This document shows, piece by piece, positions 1-8,967 of a stretch of 64,000 bases of DNA (position 1 is the stretch's first letter; each line of letters begins with the position of its first letter). The stretch is taken from assembly GCA_013112635.1 (NCBI GenBank), contig JABFGF010000005.1:335059-399058 (forward strand). The letters run 5' to 3'. Below the pieces are notes generated by a model. That model saw only the letters and a list, made by a program, of their open reading frames with translations, searched no databases and had not been told where the DNA came from. The position numbers and the translations under genes are program-made. This stretch comes from Calditrichota bacterium (lineage in GTDB: Bacteria; Calditrichota; Calditrichia; Calditrichales; J004).

Positions 1-1
1 A

Positions 2-1501
2 ACTTTTTCACTTGACGATGGCACAAATACCAGCAATGGTCGCGGTGTAGCATTTGCTGATATTGACAATGATGGAGACCAGGATTTTGTTGTGGGCCGT
101 TTTTATAAGCCGCTTCTTTATACAAATACAACAAGCAACGGAAATAGTTTTGCCAATATCAAGCTTGTGGGAACTACAAAAAATATTTCTGCGATTGGCA
201 CACAGATTCATCTATTTGCGAATATTCCCGAGCAGACTAGTACAACAGAACAGATGCGAGAAATATCATCTCAATCCGGAGCCGGATCACAATCTGATAT
301 GCGTGCCCATTTTGGTTTAGGAACAACCTCTAAAATTGATTCAATTCAGGTAAACTGGTTAAATACAAGCGGTGGAGCTGCCCGGACAAGGACAACTTAC
401 ACTGATATGCCAGTAGGCAAATTTATGGTTTTTACACAAAGTGGATCTGCCAGCGTTATTAAACAACAGGCTTTTATGTACCTTATTGGTAATACTGGAG
501 CGGCTGTTGAGTTTGAAACAAACACAGACACAGATGGTGGATCATTAAGCATTTCACGTACAGATTCTGATCCGGGTGATGCTGGCTTTAGTGGTAGTGC
601 CACCTCGCCTGATGCCAGTACAATTACGCCCAATGTTGTGAGCCCGGCTAAGTATTGGACAATAAGTGAAACAGGGTTAACCGGCAATTTTACTGCAGAG
701 GTTTACATAGATATTACTGGAGTTAGTGGAATATCAGATGCGGATAAACTCGTAATTTTAAGACGTGCCAATAGTGGAGCAGCCTGGAACCCAATTAATA
801 CAGAGCGTATTGGAAATACTTTGTACTCCAGTGCTAACCTTAGTAGTTTTTCAGAGTTTGGAATTGGCTCTAATTCTGCAGATAATTCTTTACCCGTTGA
901 GTTAACTTCATTCACAGCGGTAGCAGGAAATAACTCTATTGAGTTAAATTGGGAAACAGCATCTGAGCTGAATAACCTGGGTTATATTTTAGAAAGAACA
1001 ACAAAACAGAATAATACTTTTGCTGAAATTTCTTCATATAAAGATAACTCGGCATTAGCCGGGCAAGGTAATTCAAGCACCGTCAATAATTATTCATATG
1101 TGGATAACAATGTAGTAAATGGAGAGAACTATTTGTACAGACTATCAGATATAAGCATGTCAGGTGTCCGTACATATCACTCAGTTATTGAAGCGTCTGC
1201 AAATCAGATTGTTACAGGATTTAAACTTCTGCCGAACTTTCCAAATCCATTTAATCCGGAAACAACTTTGCGATTTGAAATACCGGCTGAAAAAGCATAT
1301 ACAAAAATATCACTAGCTGTTTATAATGCAGCAGGCGAATTGGTTACAGAAATATATTCCGGGGAATTATCATCCGGTGTTCATGAGTTTAAATGGAGTG
1401 GTACAAATATGACTGGCCAACAACAGGCATCCGGGATTTATTTTGCTCGTTTCAGTGCCGGCAAATTTGTCCAAACGCGTAAACTTATTCTTTTGAAATA
1501 A
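2..1501 (+). CDS. Secreted VCBS/ASPIC-UnbV repeat protein with T9SS-like C-terminal domain (5' truncated)
   Basis: The frame is already open at base 2, so the gene begins upstream of the window. The first visible residues (FADIDNDGDQDFVVG) are an FG-GAP/VCBS calcium-binding type repeat. They are followed by an ASPIC/UnbV-like stretch ending in GSQSDMRAHFGLG. The middle is Ser/Thr/Asn-rich and beta-like. The last ~85 residues hold a PNFPNPFNPETTLRFEIP motif and end in GIYFARFSAGKFVQTRKLILLK, the FlgD-like/T9SS type A style C-terminal domain common in Calditrichota, Ignavibacteria and Marinimicrobia. The protein is therefore probably a large secreted or surface-attached protein. Its ligand is unknown. 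An intrinsic terminator follows. Confidence 0.8.
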   Translation, partial: TFSLDDGTNTSNGRGVAFADIDNDGDQDFVVGRFYKPLLYTNTTSNGNSFANIKLVGTTKNISAIGTQIHLFANIPEQTSTTEQMREISSQSGAGSQSDMRAHFGLGTTSKIDSIQVNWLNTSGGAARTRTTYTDMPVGKFMVFTQSGSASVIKQQAFMYLIGNTGAAVEFETNTDTDGGSLSISRTDSDPGDAGFSGSATSPDASTITPNVVSPAKYWTISETGLTGNFTAEVYIDITGVSGISDADKLVILRRANSGAAWNPINTERIGNTLYSSANLSSFSEFGIGSNSADNSLPVELTSFTAVAGNNSIELNWETASELNNLGYILERTTKQNNTFAEISSYKDNSALAGQGNSSTVNNYSYVDNNVVNGENYLYRLSDISMSGVRTYHSVIEASANQIVTGFKLLPNFPNPFNPETTLRFEIPAEKAYTKISLAVYNAAGELVTEIYSGELSSGVHEFKWSGTNMTGQQQASGIYFARFSAGKFVQTRKLILLK

Positions 1502-1570
1502 CTGATTTTGCAGAATTAAAAGTTCCTTTTAAAAATACAAGTGTGTTAAATTAATTTTAACACTCTCTCT

Positions 1571-1604
1571 AAGCCCCGGCTTATTTAAGTTCGGGGTTTT
1601 TTAT
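1571..1604 (+). terminator. Rho-independent terminator after the VCBS/T9SS gene
   Basis: The arms AAGCCCCG (1571-1578) and CGGGGTTT (1592-1599) form a stem with one G-U pair, and the loop can form a small inner CTTA/TAAG stem. The 3' arm runs straight into a T-rich tract. Confidence 0.8.
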
Positions 1605-1704
1605 TTTGTATTCTTGAAATATAGATATTTCATTTTTTTTTCAATTTTGTACATTAGAAGTAAGCTTTTCATAAAAATCCACTAAAACTAAGGGAGGTTT
1701 CCTT

Positions 1705-2382
1705 ATGCCAAAACTAACATTTTTAGGTCACTCCGGTTGGCTGTTAGAATCTCCAAAGGCCAGCGTAGTTATTGATCCATTTTTAGAAGGTAATCCGCTT
1801 GCTAAACATAAAGCATCCGATTTAAATGCAGATTATATTTTAATTTCTCATGCACACGGAGACCATATTTCAGATGTTGAGTCAATCGCTAAAAATTGTA
1901 AAAGTACTATTATCGCAAATTTTGAGATTGCCACATATTATGGTGCAAAAGGCATTGAGACGCATCCATTGCATATTGGGGGTGGAAATAATTTTCCGTT
2001 TGGACGGGTAAAATTAACACCGGCCTTTCACGGATCATCATTTCCAGATGGTACTTATGGTGGAATGCCTGCCGGTATTTTATTAACTATAGATGACAAG
2101 ACTTTTTATCATACTGGGGATACGGGACTGTTTTCTGATATGCAGCTAATCGGTAAACACAACCTTGTTGATGTGATGATGGTTTGTATCGGTGATAATT
2201 TTACAATGGGTATTGATGATGCCGTTGAGGCAGTTGACCTTGTAAAGCCAAGGTTAACGGTCCCAATGCATTATAAAACTTTTCCGATGATTGATGTCGA
2301 CCCTGAAGAATTTGCCAGTAAATCATTTAGCTATGGAAACGAGGTAAAAATAATGGATATTGGCGATTCTTTTAATTTGTAA
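1705..2382 (+). CDS. UPF0173-type metal-dependent hydrolase (metallo-beta-lactamase fold)
   Basis: This 225-residue protein has the compact metallo-beta-lactamase fold of the UPF0173/YtkL family. The metal site is visible as SHAHGDH (His49, His51, Asp53, His54), HTGDTG (His136, Asp139) and PMHY (His189). The N-terminus MPKLTFLGHSGWLLE is the family's usual opening. The length matches the family's ~225-230 residues. GGGAGG at 1692-1697 sets the ATG. The physiological substrate of this family is not established, so no reaction is assigned. There is no signal peptide, so it is probably cytoplasmic. It stands alone behind a terminator, with the zincin gene 35 bp downstream. Confidence 0.88.
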   Translation: MPKLTFLGHSGWLLESPKASVVIDPFLEGNPLAKHKASDLNADYILISHAHGDHISDVESIAKNCKSTIIANFEIATYYGAKGIETHPLHIGGGNNFPFGRVKLTPAFHGSSFPDGTYGGMPAGILLTIDDKTFYHTGDTGLFSDMQLIGKHNLVDVMMVCIGDNFTMGIDDAVEAVDLVKPRLTVPMHYKTFPMIDVDPEEFASKSFSYGNEVKIMDIGDSFNL

Positions 2383-2417
2383 TTTTTTTTATGATTGCTG
2401 TTTTGTAATTTTGATTT

Positions 2418-3110
2418 ATGGATGAAAAATTACACGCAATAATCTCAAATATAAAAACTAACTATAAACCCGCAGAACAATATGATTTGCGGGTTTCTTA
2501 TTATGCCTACAAAAATTTAAGCCATACCATTCGTTTAAGAAACGGAATTATTTATGTTCGCATTTCAGATAAGCTCTTTGATGCCCCGGATGAAACAATC
2601 CAGGCGGTTGGGTATATTTTATTTGATAAATTGTTTCGCCTAAAAACCAAAAAAGAAATCCGGCACCATTATCGTAATTACATTAATCAGTTCATTGTAC
2701 CAAATATGAGTTTTCCTAAATCCAAAGTTTCTCCGGATTATTCGCCCATTGGTAAGTATCATAATTTAACTGATATTTTTGATTTGGTTAACAGGTCATA
2801 TTTTGACTCTGCTGTTCCGAAACCAATATTGGGCTGGAGTTTAAATAAAAGTACAAGGCGGTTGGGTTTTTACGATCATTCCCGCAATCTATTAGTTATC
2901 TCGCGCATTTTTGACAAAAAACGTATTCCGGATTATGTGCGTGAATATTTAATGTATCATGAGATGCTTCATATAGTTATCCCGGTTAAAAAAATTAATG
3001 GCCGGCGTTCTGTACATCCACCCCATTTTAAGGAAAAAGAAAGACTTTTTGACAATTACGAGCTGGCGCAGAAATGGCTTAAAAAGAAACTGTGGCGATT
3101 GAGGTTTTAG
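2418..3110 (+). CDS. SprT-like zinc metallopeptidase-family protein
   Basis: In this 230-residue protein the diagnostic element is YHEMLH (His181, Glu182, His185), an HExxH zincin motif. A downstream HPPHF (His200/His203) can supply a third zinc ligand, as in SprT/wss1-like predicted peptidases. The N-terminal half is basic and without recognisable motifs. No signal peptide or membrane helix is visible, so a cytoplasmic place is likely. The gene follows the UPF0173 hydrolase by 35 bp and converges on the rRNA methyltransferase gene with an 11-bp gap. Substrate is unknown. Family membership is inferred from the motif spacing only. Confidence 0.6.
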   Translation: MDEKLHAIISNIKTNYKPAEQYDLRVSYYAYKNLSHTIRLRNGIIYVRISDKLFDAPDETIQAVGYILFDKLFRLKTKKEIRHHYRNYINQFIVPNMSFPKSKVSPDYSPIGKYHNLTDIFDLVNRSYFDSAVPKPILGWSLNKSTRRLGFYDHSRNLLVISRIFDKKRIPDYVREYLMYHEMLHIVIPVKKINGRRSVHPPHFKEKERLFDNYELAQKWLKKKLWRLRF

Positions 3111-3121
3111 AAAATTTATTT

Positions 3122-4321
3122 TCAATAGAGCTCATATTTAACCAGTCTTCCATCCAACCCACCATTGGAAATCTCTTTTTTCCATGATGCTTTTAATCCA
3201 ATGTTTTTTATATATTTTCGCTCCCCAAAATAAATATAGGCTGTGGATCCCTTGCAGCGTTGCTTAAGAAAATCTCCAAAGTTTTTGTAAAAGCTGCTAA
3301 GATCCTCCTCATTATTTAACCTTATGCCATAAGGCGGATTGCCAATTATGGTTTTGTTTTCAAGCGACTCAATTTCAAAAACGTCTTTACGTACGATTTT
3401 AATTAAGCTTTTAGGATCGATTAGAGAGCTGTTATAAGTTGAACTTTTAACGGCCTGTAAAGCTATGTCACTTCCTGTAATTAAGTTTTCAGAAATAGAA
3501 ACGATTTTTTCAAGACTGTCTTTTTTTACCTGTTGCCATACTTTAGCATCAAAATCGGGTAATTGTTCAAAACCAAATTTCTCCCTGAGAAAAGAAGCTG
3601 GCGTTGCGCTGGCCTTCAAAAATGCTTCACATAGAATTGTACCCGAACCACAAAACGGATCGTGCAACGGTGTATTACCATCCCAATCAGAATATTTAAT
3701 AATGGCTGCTGCAAGAGTTTCAACCATTGGTGCTTGAACACTTCTACGGCGGTAGCCACGGCGATGCAGGCTTCCACCGGATGTATCAATACTAATTACC
3801 GCTTCATTATTTTCAATGTGCAGATTGATCCAAACATCAGGGTTACGCGTATCAACAGATGGTCTTTGCCCGATGTTTTCTCTGAAACTGTCAGCGATCG
3901 CATCTTTTAGCCTTAAAGCAGCAAACTTTGAATGCTTTATGGCACTGTGGGAGACTGTGGCAAAAACAGCGAATGTGTCGGTCGTTTGTAAAAAATCGGA
4001 CCAGTTAATTTTTACTGCGGTTTTATATAAGTATTGATCCGAATGGCAGGCAAAAGTTTTAATTGGTGCCAAAACCCGGTTAATTAATCTGGAATTAAAA
4101 TTTATGGTGTAGAGTGACTCTTTCTCTGCGGTAAAATGTATTCCACGGTAAGCTAAATGTGTGTTTTTTGCACCAAGGGAAAGTAGTTCTTCTTCTGCAA
4201 TGTCTTTTATGTCATCTGCAACCTGGGCAAAATAACGATATGATTTTTGGTAGTTGTACAAAGAGAAATCCGGCTTTTGTTTATGAGCAATGAATTTAAT
4301 TAACACGTGGTATAAACCCAA
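3122..4321 (-). CDS. THUMP-domain class I RNA methyltransferase (RlmL/TrmN-like)
   Basis: Probably an S-adenosylmethionine-dependent N2-guanine methyltransferase acting on 23S rRNA or tRNA. An N-terminal ferredoxin-like/THUMP segment (about residues 28-175) precedes the catalytic domain. That domain has the SAM-binding DPFCGSGT (221-228) and the catalytic IIGNPPYG (Asn328-Gly332), typical of base-amino methyltransferases. The open frame begins with TTG at 4321. Family members usually begin close to the YFAQV segment near residue 30, so the true start may be a TTG nearer residue 21. Rlm versus Trm specificity cannot be read from sequence. It is convergent with the zincin gene. Confidence 0.85.
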   Translation of the reverse strand: MGLYHVLIKFIAHKQKPDFSLYNYQKSYRYFAQVADDIKDIAEEELLSLGAKNTHLAYRGIHFTAEKESLYTINFNSRLINRVLAPIKTFACHSDQYLYKTAVKINWSDFLQTTDTFAVFATVSHSAIKHSKFAALRLKDAIADSFRENIGQRPSVDTRNPDVWINLHIENNEAVISIDTSGGSLHRRGYRRRSVQAPMVETLAAAIIKYSDWDGNTPLHDPFCGSGTILCEAFLKASATPASFLREKFGFEQLPDFDAKVWQQVKKDSLEKIVSISENLITGSDIALQAVKSSTYNSSLIDPKSLIKIVRKDVFEIESLENKTIIGNPPYGIRLNNEEDLSSFYKNFGDFLKQRCKGSTAYIYFGERKYIKNIGLKASWKKEISNGGLDGRLVKYELY

Positions 4322-4366
4322 AACCTTTTCATCTACAAAAACCGGATATCTTGGGAAAAGTTTTGT

Positions 4367-4723
4367 TTATGGCCTTCTTCGGCGAGAGCGTCTCTCTTCC
4401 TGTATTTCCTGATATTTTTCTTTTTGTTCATCTGTTAATACTTCATTGATTTTTTTATCAGTTTCTTCACGGATCTCCGTCATCGCCTCACGCATTTCTG
4501 AGCGTTCTCCATCAAAATTATCGCGCATCTCCTGCATTTGTTCACGTTGTTTTTCAAGAATGGGTTTTATTTTTTCTACCTGCTCATCTGTCAATTCCAA
4601 GTTTTCTTTTAAGTTCTTTATCTGGTCTTCAAGAGAAAAGCGTCTTCCCCTTTCCTGACTGCAAGCTATCGTTACAGAAAATAGTACTAAAATTGAAATG
4701 CTCATAAAGATAGATTTAAACAT
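4367..4723 (-). CDS. Small Spy/CpxP-like (LTxxQ) envelope protein, putative lipoprotein
   Basis: This 118-residue protein has an N-terminal hydrophobic signal ending at VTIACSQ, a plausible lipobox with Cys near residue 21. The mature part is one long charged helical region with two LTDEQ elements (LELTDEQVEKIKPIL and VLTDEQKEKY), which define the Spy/CpxP LTxxQ family of periplasmic chaperone-like proteins. The C-terminus is a run of arginines. It lies 26 bp downstream of another lipoprotein gene on the same strand, so the two are probably co-transcribed. A role in envelope stress or metal sensing would be by family analogy only. Confidence 0.65.
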   Translation of the reverse strand: MFKSIFMSISILVLFSVTIACSQERGRRFSLEDQIKNLKENLELTDEQVEKIKPILEKQREQMQEMRDNFDGERSEMREAMTEIREETDKKINEVLTDEQKEKYQEIQEERRSRRRRP

Positions 4724-4749
4724 GTATTTCTCCTTTATAAAAGTTAATA

Positions 4750-5511
4750 TTAGTTGTTTAAAATAATGTTAAGCCATATTTCTTTTCCGTCAAAATCCGT
4801 TTTCGGCTGAGCTGGTCTTCCACCACCTCTCATGCCGCCACGTCCGCCCATTCCTCTTCCTCCTCCGGAGCGACCTCCAGACATAGCAGATCCTCTCGCT
4901 CCTTGACGTTGTTGTTCCATTTGTGAACGAACTTCTTCACTTACTTCAGCAAGTTCAATTCCAACTTTAAGTTCATTATCATCAGAAATAAAAGTTACCG
5001 GCGAGGTTGAGTTTAAAGGCAGTTTAAACTCAAAACAATATAAACCATCATTCAGGTTAAAGGCGGCCTCTAAGTTTGGGTAGCTTTTTAAAGATTGCTC
5101 AATTACAGTATCCTTTTTTTGGACAATAAAGGTTCCATTTGGGAAATAGCCTTGTTGAATATCTCCGCGGTTTCTACGCTGTCCAGGATTCGGAAACAGA
5201 TTTTCATCGCGATACATAATACCGGTTTCTTTTTCTTTATCCAGCCAAAGATAAACACCACGTGATGCAAACATTCGTGCCAGCCTCTGATCATTAAAAC
5301 GGAACATCAGGTATAAAGTGGGATCTGTATTTAATGCCCCGAAAACAATATTAAAATCTTCGTTAAAAACTAAGTTGTATTTTTCCCAATCGTTACCAAT
5401 CCCATCAACTAAGATTTGCGTTTCTGGTTTCTTACTTTCAATTGTTTGGTTTGAGCAGGCAAAAAATGCAACTGTAAAAAGCATTAATAAGATCGCATGT
5501 ATAATTTTCAT
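4750..5511 (-). CDS. Lipoprotein with Gly/Arg-rich tail, unknown function
   Basis: This 253-residue protein starts with a lipoprotein signal (LFTVAFFACSNQ, Cys19). Residues 30-190 look like a beta-sandwich resembling the ligand-binding folds of carbohydrate-binding modules, with segments such as LYLMFRFNDQRLARM and GLYCFEFKLPL. I do not recognise the family. Residues 205-235 are an unusual Gly/Arg/Ser low-complexity segment (repeated GGRGG/GGGR units). After it a short hydrophilic strand ends the protein. It is upstream of, and probably co-transcribed with, the LTxxQ protein. An envelope location is likely. Confidence 0.55.
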   Translation of the reverse strand: MKIIHAILLMLFTVAFFACSNQTIESKKPETQILVDGIGNDWEKYNLVFNEDFNIVFGALNTDPTLYLMFRFNDQRLARMFASRGVYLWLDKEKETGIMYRDENLFPNPGQRRNRGDIQQGYFPNGTFIVQKKDTVIEQSLKSYPNLEAAFNLNDGLYCFEFKLPLNSTSPVTFISDDNELKVGIELAEVSEEVRSQMEQQRQGARGSAMSGGRSGGGRGMGGRGGMRGGGRPAQPKTDFDGKEIWLNIILNN

Positions 5512-5839
5512 TTTATATCTCCATAGAAGGTATTAATAAAACTTTGACAGTTGTTTGATTAAATTCTTGCAATTTTTTTCAGTAACAAAATTTATGTAAG
5601 AATGAAGCAGATTAAGAAAAAGAGGCTGATATTATCTTGTATGATTCGGTTCTTTTTAGTAGCTTTTGTCATTGAAATCTCGCCTTTTAAAAAACCACAT
5701 TTTTTGGTTTTTTACAGGTATCTGAATATTAAAATTAAACTCTTTTTACCTGGTCTTCGTTGTCAGCTTTAATGCCAACGGTTCCCGTATCAAGAATAAC
5801 ATTCTACCTAACAAACTTGCAATATGTAAGGAGGAAACA
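5512..5839. other. Divergent intergenic region (328 bp), no gene
   Basis: Lies between the minus-strand lipoprotein gene and the plus-strand EF-G gene, so it must carry both promoters. I cannot pick out convincing -35/-10 pairs. It holds one AT-only hairpin, with AAAAAACCA (5689-5697) facing TGGTTTTTT (5705-5713). A strong ribosome-binding site for the EF-G gene (TAAGGAGG, 5827-5834) lies at its right end. No coding frame is supported. Confidence 0.5.
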
Positions 5840-7906
5840 GTGAAAGTATTTCAAACAGATCAAATTCGTAATATTGGGTTATGTGCGCATGGAGGTGCGG
5901 GCAAAACCCTGCTCGCAGATGCATTGCTTCATAACCTGAAAGTAGTAAACAGAATTGGCAGTATTGAGCAGGGGACAACTACTTCCGACTACAATTCTGA
6001 TGAGATTGAACGCCAAATTTCAATTAACACAAGTTTAATGCACGGTGAATGGCGTGACCATAAAATTAATATTGTCGATACTCCAGGTTTTTCAGATTTC
6101 TTTGGTGAAGTTGTAGGTAGTATGCGTGTTTTAGATAGCGTATTCCTGGTAGTTTCCGCACCTTCCGGAGTTGAAGTTGGAACAGAGCTCGTTTGGGCAG
6201 AAGCGGAAAAAAATGATGTACCCCGTGTACTTATTTTAAATAAACTGGATAAGGAAAATATAGATTTTGACCAAGTATATCATGATTTAACAGAAGATCT
6301 TGATCATAGAATTGTGTTGGCACAGTTTCCTGTTAATGCGGGTCCGGGTTTTGATTCGATCGTCGATTTAATCAAAATGAAACTGTTAAAATTTAAAATA
6401 GATGGAAGCGGTCAATTCACCGAGGAAGATATTCCAGGCGATTTAAAGGAAAAAGCAGATGACCTCCATTTAAAACTTGTAGAAGCCGTTGCTGAGAGCG
6501 ATGACTCATTAATGGAAAAATATTTTGAAAGCGGCCTGGATGAAAATGATTTTAGAACAGGACTAAAAACAGCAATGGCCCACGATTTGGTTTATCCTGT
6601 TTTCTGTACATCTGCGGAAAAAAATATCGGTGTTAAAAGATTGTTGGATGTAATAGTTAATTTTTGCCCTGCGCCAAATGAATTAAAAGATTATAATACC
6701 GAAGAAGGTGAAAAAATTCATGTTGATACAAAAGGTCCTTTATCAGCATTGATTTTTAAAACCAGTGGTGAGCAACACATGGGTGAACTCTCGTTTATTA
6801 AGGTTTTTTCCGGGGTATTAAGTGTTGGAGATGAAGTTGAAAATACTACGCGCGGCAAAAACGAACGTATCGCGCAGATTTATTCTTTAAATGGGAAAAA
6901 CAAAGATTCTGTTGATAAATTGGTTGCTGGTGATATCGCAGCACTTGTAAAACTTAAAGAAACCCATACTGGTGATTCGCTTTGTAAAAAGGGTAGTAAA
7001 ATTCATTTTCCAAAGATTGATTTTCCTGAACCACGTATTCGTGAAGCAATTAAACCAAAAGCCAAAGGTGATGAGGATAAAATTGCACAAGGCTTGCATA
7101 CATTACATGAAGAAGACCCGACATTTGTTTATACTAATGATGCAGAATTACACCAGACAATTATTTCCGGCCAGGGAGAATTACATCTTGCTACAATTTT
7201 AAGCCGCTTAAAAACAAGGTTTGGGGTTGAGGTAGAAGAAGAAACACCACGCATTCCTTATAGGGAAGCAATAAAAGGCCGTGCAGAAACTCAAGGTAAA
7301 TTTAAAAAGCAATCCGGTGGTAGAGGGCAGTATGGAGATTGTCATATCAAAATTGAACCGTTACCGCGTGGAAAACGTTTTGAGTTTGTAAATGCAATTG
7401 TTGGCGGTGTTATCCCCGGTAAATTTATCCCGGCGGTTGAAAAAGGTATTGTAGAAACAATGGAAAAAGGCGTATTAGCCGGATTCCCTGTTATTGATAT
7501 AAAGGCAACTTGTTTTGATGGAAGCTATCACAATGTGGATTCTTCGGAGATGGCTTTTAAAGTGGCCGCTTCCATGGCTTTTAAAAAAGCTTTTATGGCT
7601 GCAAAACCCGTTATCCTGGAGCCGATTTATACTATTGATGTAAGAGTACCTGATGAATATATGGGCGATGTAATGGGGGACTTAAGCAGCCGCCGTGGTA
7701 AAATTCAGGGTATGGATGCAGATGGAAAATTCCAGGTTATTAAAGCAAATGTACCTCTGTCGGAGCTTTATAAATATTCTACTACACTGCGCTCAATGAG
7801 CCAGGGCCGTGGTATTCACAGCAGGAAGTTTTCTCACTACGAGGAAGTTCCGGGTGAAGAAACACAAAAAATTATTGAAGCTGCCAAAGAACAAGATGAA
7901 GAATAA
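5840..7906 (+). CDS. Elongation factor G-like translational GTPase (EF-G paralogue)
   Basis: This 688-residue protein has full EF-G architecture. The GTPase domain carries AHGGAGKT (P-loop, 16-23), DTPG (80-83) and NKLD (134-137). It is followed by domain II, domain III, the domain IV GRGQYGD-containing segment and domain V. The P-loop reads AHGGAGKT where canonical EF-G has AHVDAGKT, which is typical of the EF-G2/FusA2-like paralogue group. The gene is not beside rpsL, rpsG or tuf. The GTG start is set by TAAGGAGG. It is probably a second EF-G that acts in translocation, ribosome recycling or stress rather than as the sole EF-G, which I expect elsewhere in the genome. Confidence 0.85.
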   Translation: MKVFQTDQIRNIGLCAHGGAGKTLLADALLHNLKVVNRIGSIEQGTTTSDYNSDEIERQISINTSLMHGEWRDHKINIVDTPGFSDFFGEVVGSMRVLDSVFLVVSAPSGVEVGTELVWAEAEKNDVPRVLILNKLDKENIDFDQVYHDLTEDLDHRIVLAQFPVNAGPGFDSIVDLIKMKLLKFKIDGSGQFTEEDIPGDLKEKADDLHLKLVEAVAESDDSLMEKYFESGLDENDFRTGLKTAMAHDLVYPVFCTSAEKNIGVKRLLDVIVNFCPAPNELKDYNTEEGEKIHVDTKGPLSALIFKTSGEQHMGELSFIKVFSGVLSVGDEVENTTRGKNERIAQIYSLNGKNKDSVDKLVAGDIAALVKLKETHTGDSLCKKGSKIHFPKIDFPEPRIREAIKPKAKGDEDKIAQGLHTLHEEDPTFVYTNDAELHQTIISGQGELHLATILSRLKTRFGVEVEEETPRIPYREAIKGRAETQGKFKKQSGGRGQYGDCHIKIEPLPRGKRFEFVNAIVGGVIPGKFIPAVEKGIVETMEKGVLAGFPVIDIKATCFDGSYHNVDSSEMAFKVAASMAFKKAFMAAKPVILEPIYTIDVRVPDEYMGDVMGDLSSRRGKIQGMDADGKFQVIKANVPLSELYKYSTTLRSMSQGRGIHSRKFSHYEEVPGEETQKIIEAAKEQDEE

Positions 7907-8031
7907 ACCAGCTGTTTTTTAAAAATTCAGTGGTTTTAAGTAAATTGATGACGGAAATGTTTTAAATTTTATTTTAGCTTTTTCGTCATCTTTTTTTGTT
8001 TAAAAAGTAATATTACATTTTGGATTTTATT

Positions 8032-8526
8032 ATGGAAAATATGTGGGCACCCTGGCGAATGGAGTATGTATCTACAACAACAAAGACCAAAGGCTGTGTT
8101 TTTTGTAATGTTGTAAAAGACGATGACAAAACAAATCACATTGTGTATCGCGGCAAGTATTGTTATGTGATTTTGAATAAATTCCCCTATAATAACGGGC
8201 ACATTATGATCGTCCCATTCCGGCATACAAACGATTTGTTGGAACTTACAGATAAAGAACAAGCTGAATGCAATTTGTTAATAAATAAATCAATTTTGGT
8301 TTTGCGCAAAATTTTTAATCCACAGGCGATTAATATGGGAATGAACATGGGCAAAGCTGCCGGTGCTGGAATTGAAGAACATATTCATTATCATCTTTTG
8401 CCACGTTGGGATGGCGACACCAATTTTATGCCCGTAATAGCAGGTGTAAAAGTAATATCAGAATCCCTTGATGCTACACATGAGAAAATGAGTAAAGCTT
8501 TTATGGACCTTATGGCAGGGGAATAA
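8032..8526 (+). CDS. HIT-family nucleotide hydrolase/phosphorylase (Ap4A phosphorylase-like)
   Basis: The histidine triad EEHIHYHLLPRW (His117, His119, His121 from the chosen start) is the nucleotide phosphate-transfer site of the HIT superfamily. An N-terminal CVFC pair with a later histidine probably binds zinc. The opening MENMWAPWRMEYV is characteristic of the HIT group related to mycobacterial Ap4A phosphorylase. I choose the ATG at 8032 because this opening is conserved; an in-frame ATG lies 12 bp upstream at 8020. Length (164 residues) fits the family. The likely substrate is a dinucleoside polyphosphate or AMP derivative. The enzyme is cytoplasmic. Confidence 0.85.
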   Translation: MENMWAPWRMEYVSTTTKTKGCVFCNVVKDDDKTNHIVYRGKYCYVILNKFPYNNGHIMIVPFRHTNDLLELTDKEQAECNLLINKSILVLRKIFNPQAINMGMNMGKAAGAGIEEHIHYHLLPRWDGDTNFMPVIAGVKVISESLDATHEKMSKAFMDLMAGE

Positions 8527-8578
8527 TATTTTAATCTTCTGGTTTTAAAACCTGGATCGTTTTTGAGTGAAAAAAAAT

Positions 8579-8962
8579 ATGGCAAAATTATTTCGGATTG
8601 TATTACCTGTTTCTGATATTGAGCAGGCAGCAGATTTTTATTTCCAGGTATTAGGAGTTAAAGGAAAACGTGTTTCCAGCGGTAAACATTTTTTTGAATA
8701 TGAAGGATTTAGTTTATCATGTTATGACCCATTGGCCAATGGCGATAAATTAGGCCAGGGCTGGATGCACCACGAAAACCAATTCACTTATTTTTCTGTT
8801 AAAAACCTTGATGCGCTTTTTTTCCGGTTAATGAAAATCCCGGATGCTGAAATTGATTCCAATATCAAAGAGAATGAACTGGGTGAGCGTCTTTTTTATG
8901 TTCTTGATCCCTTTGGCAATCCACTTTGTTTTGTGGATGAAAAGACAGTTTACGAAGGATAA
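8579..8962 (+). CDS. VOC (glyoxalase/bleomycin-resistance fold) family protein
   Basis: This ~127-residue protein opens with AKLFRIVLPVSDIEQAADFYFQVLGV and closes with GERLFYVLDPFGNPLCFVDE. This paired beta-alpha-beta-beta-beta signature belongs to the vicinal-oxygen-chelate superfamily. The DPFGNPLCF segment carries the usual position of the second-module metal or substrate ligand. Members range from metal-dependent lyases and dioxygenases to binding proteins, so no reaction is assigned. The ATG at 8579 gives the family-typical start; a GTG 12 bp upstream (8567) is the alternative. It follows the HIT gene and precedes the macro-domain gene by only 5 bp. Confidence 0.8.
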   Translation: MAKLFRIVLPVSDIEQAADFYFQVLGVKGKRVSSGKHFFEYEGFSLSCYDPLANGDKLGQGWMHHENQFTYFSVKNLDALFFRLMKIPDAEIDSNIKENELGERLFYVLDPFGNPLCFVDEKTVYEG

Positions 8963-8967
8963 TATCA

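Noticed and set aside
5689..5713. AT-only hairpin as a terminator
   Set aside because: It lies between two divergent gene starts, so there is no transcript for it to end; a leader role is possible but unsupported.
8541..8552. Perfect palindrome GGTTTTAAAACC between the HIT and VOC genes
   Set aside because: No loop and no T tract for a terminator; a 12-bp AT-rich palindrome is expected by chance at this composition.
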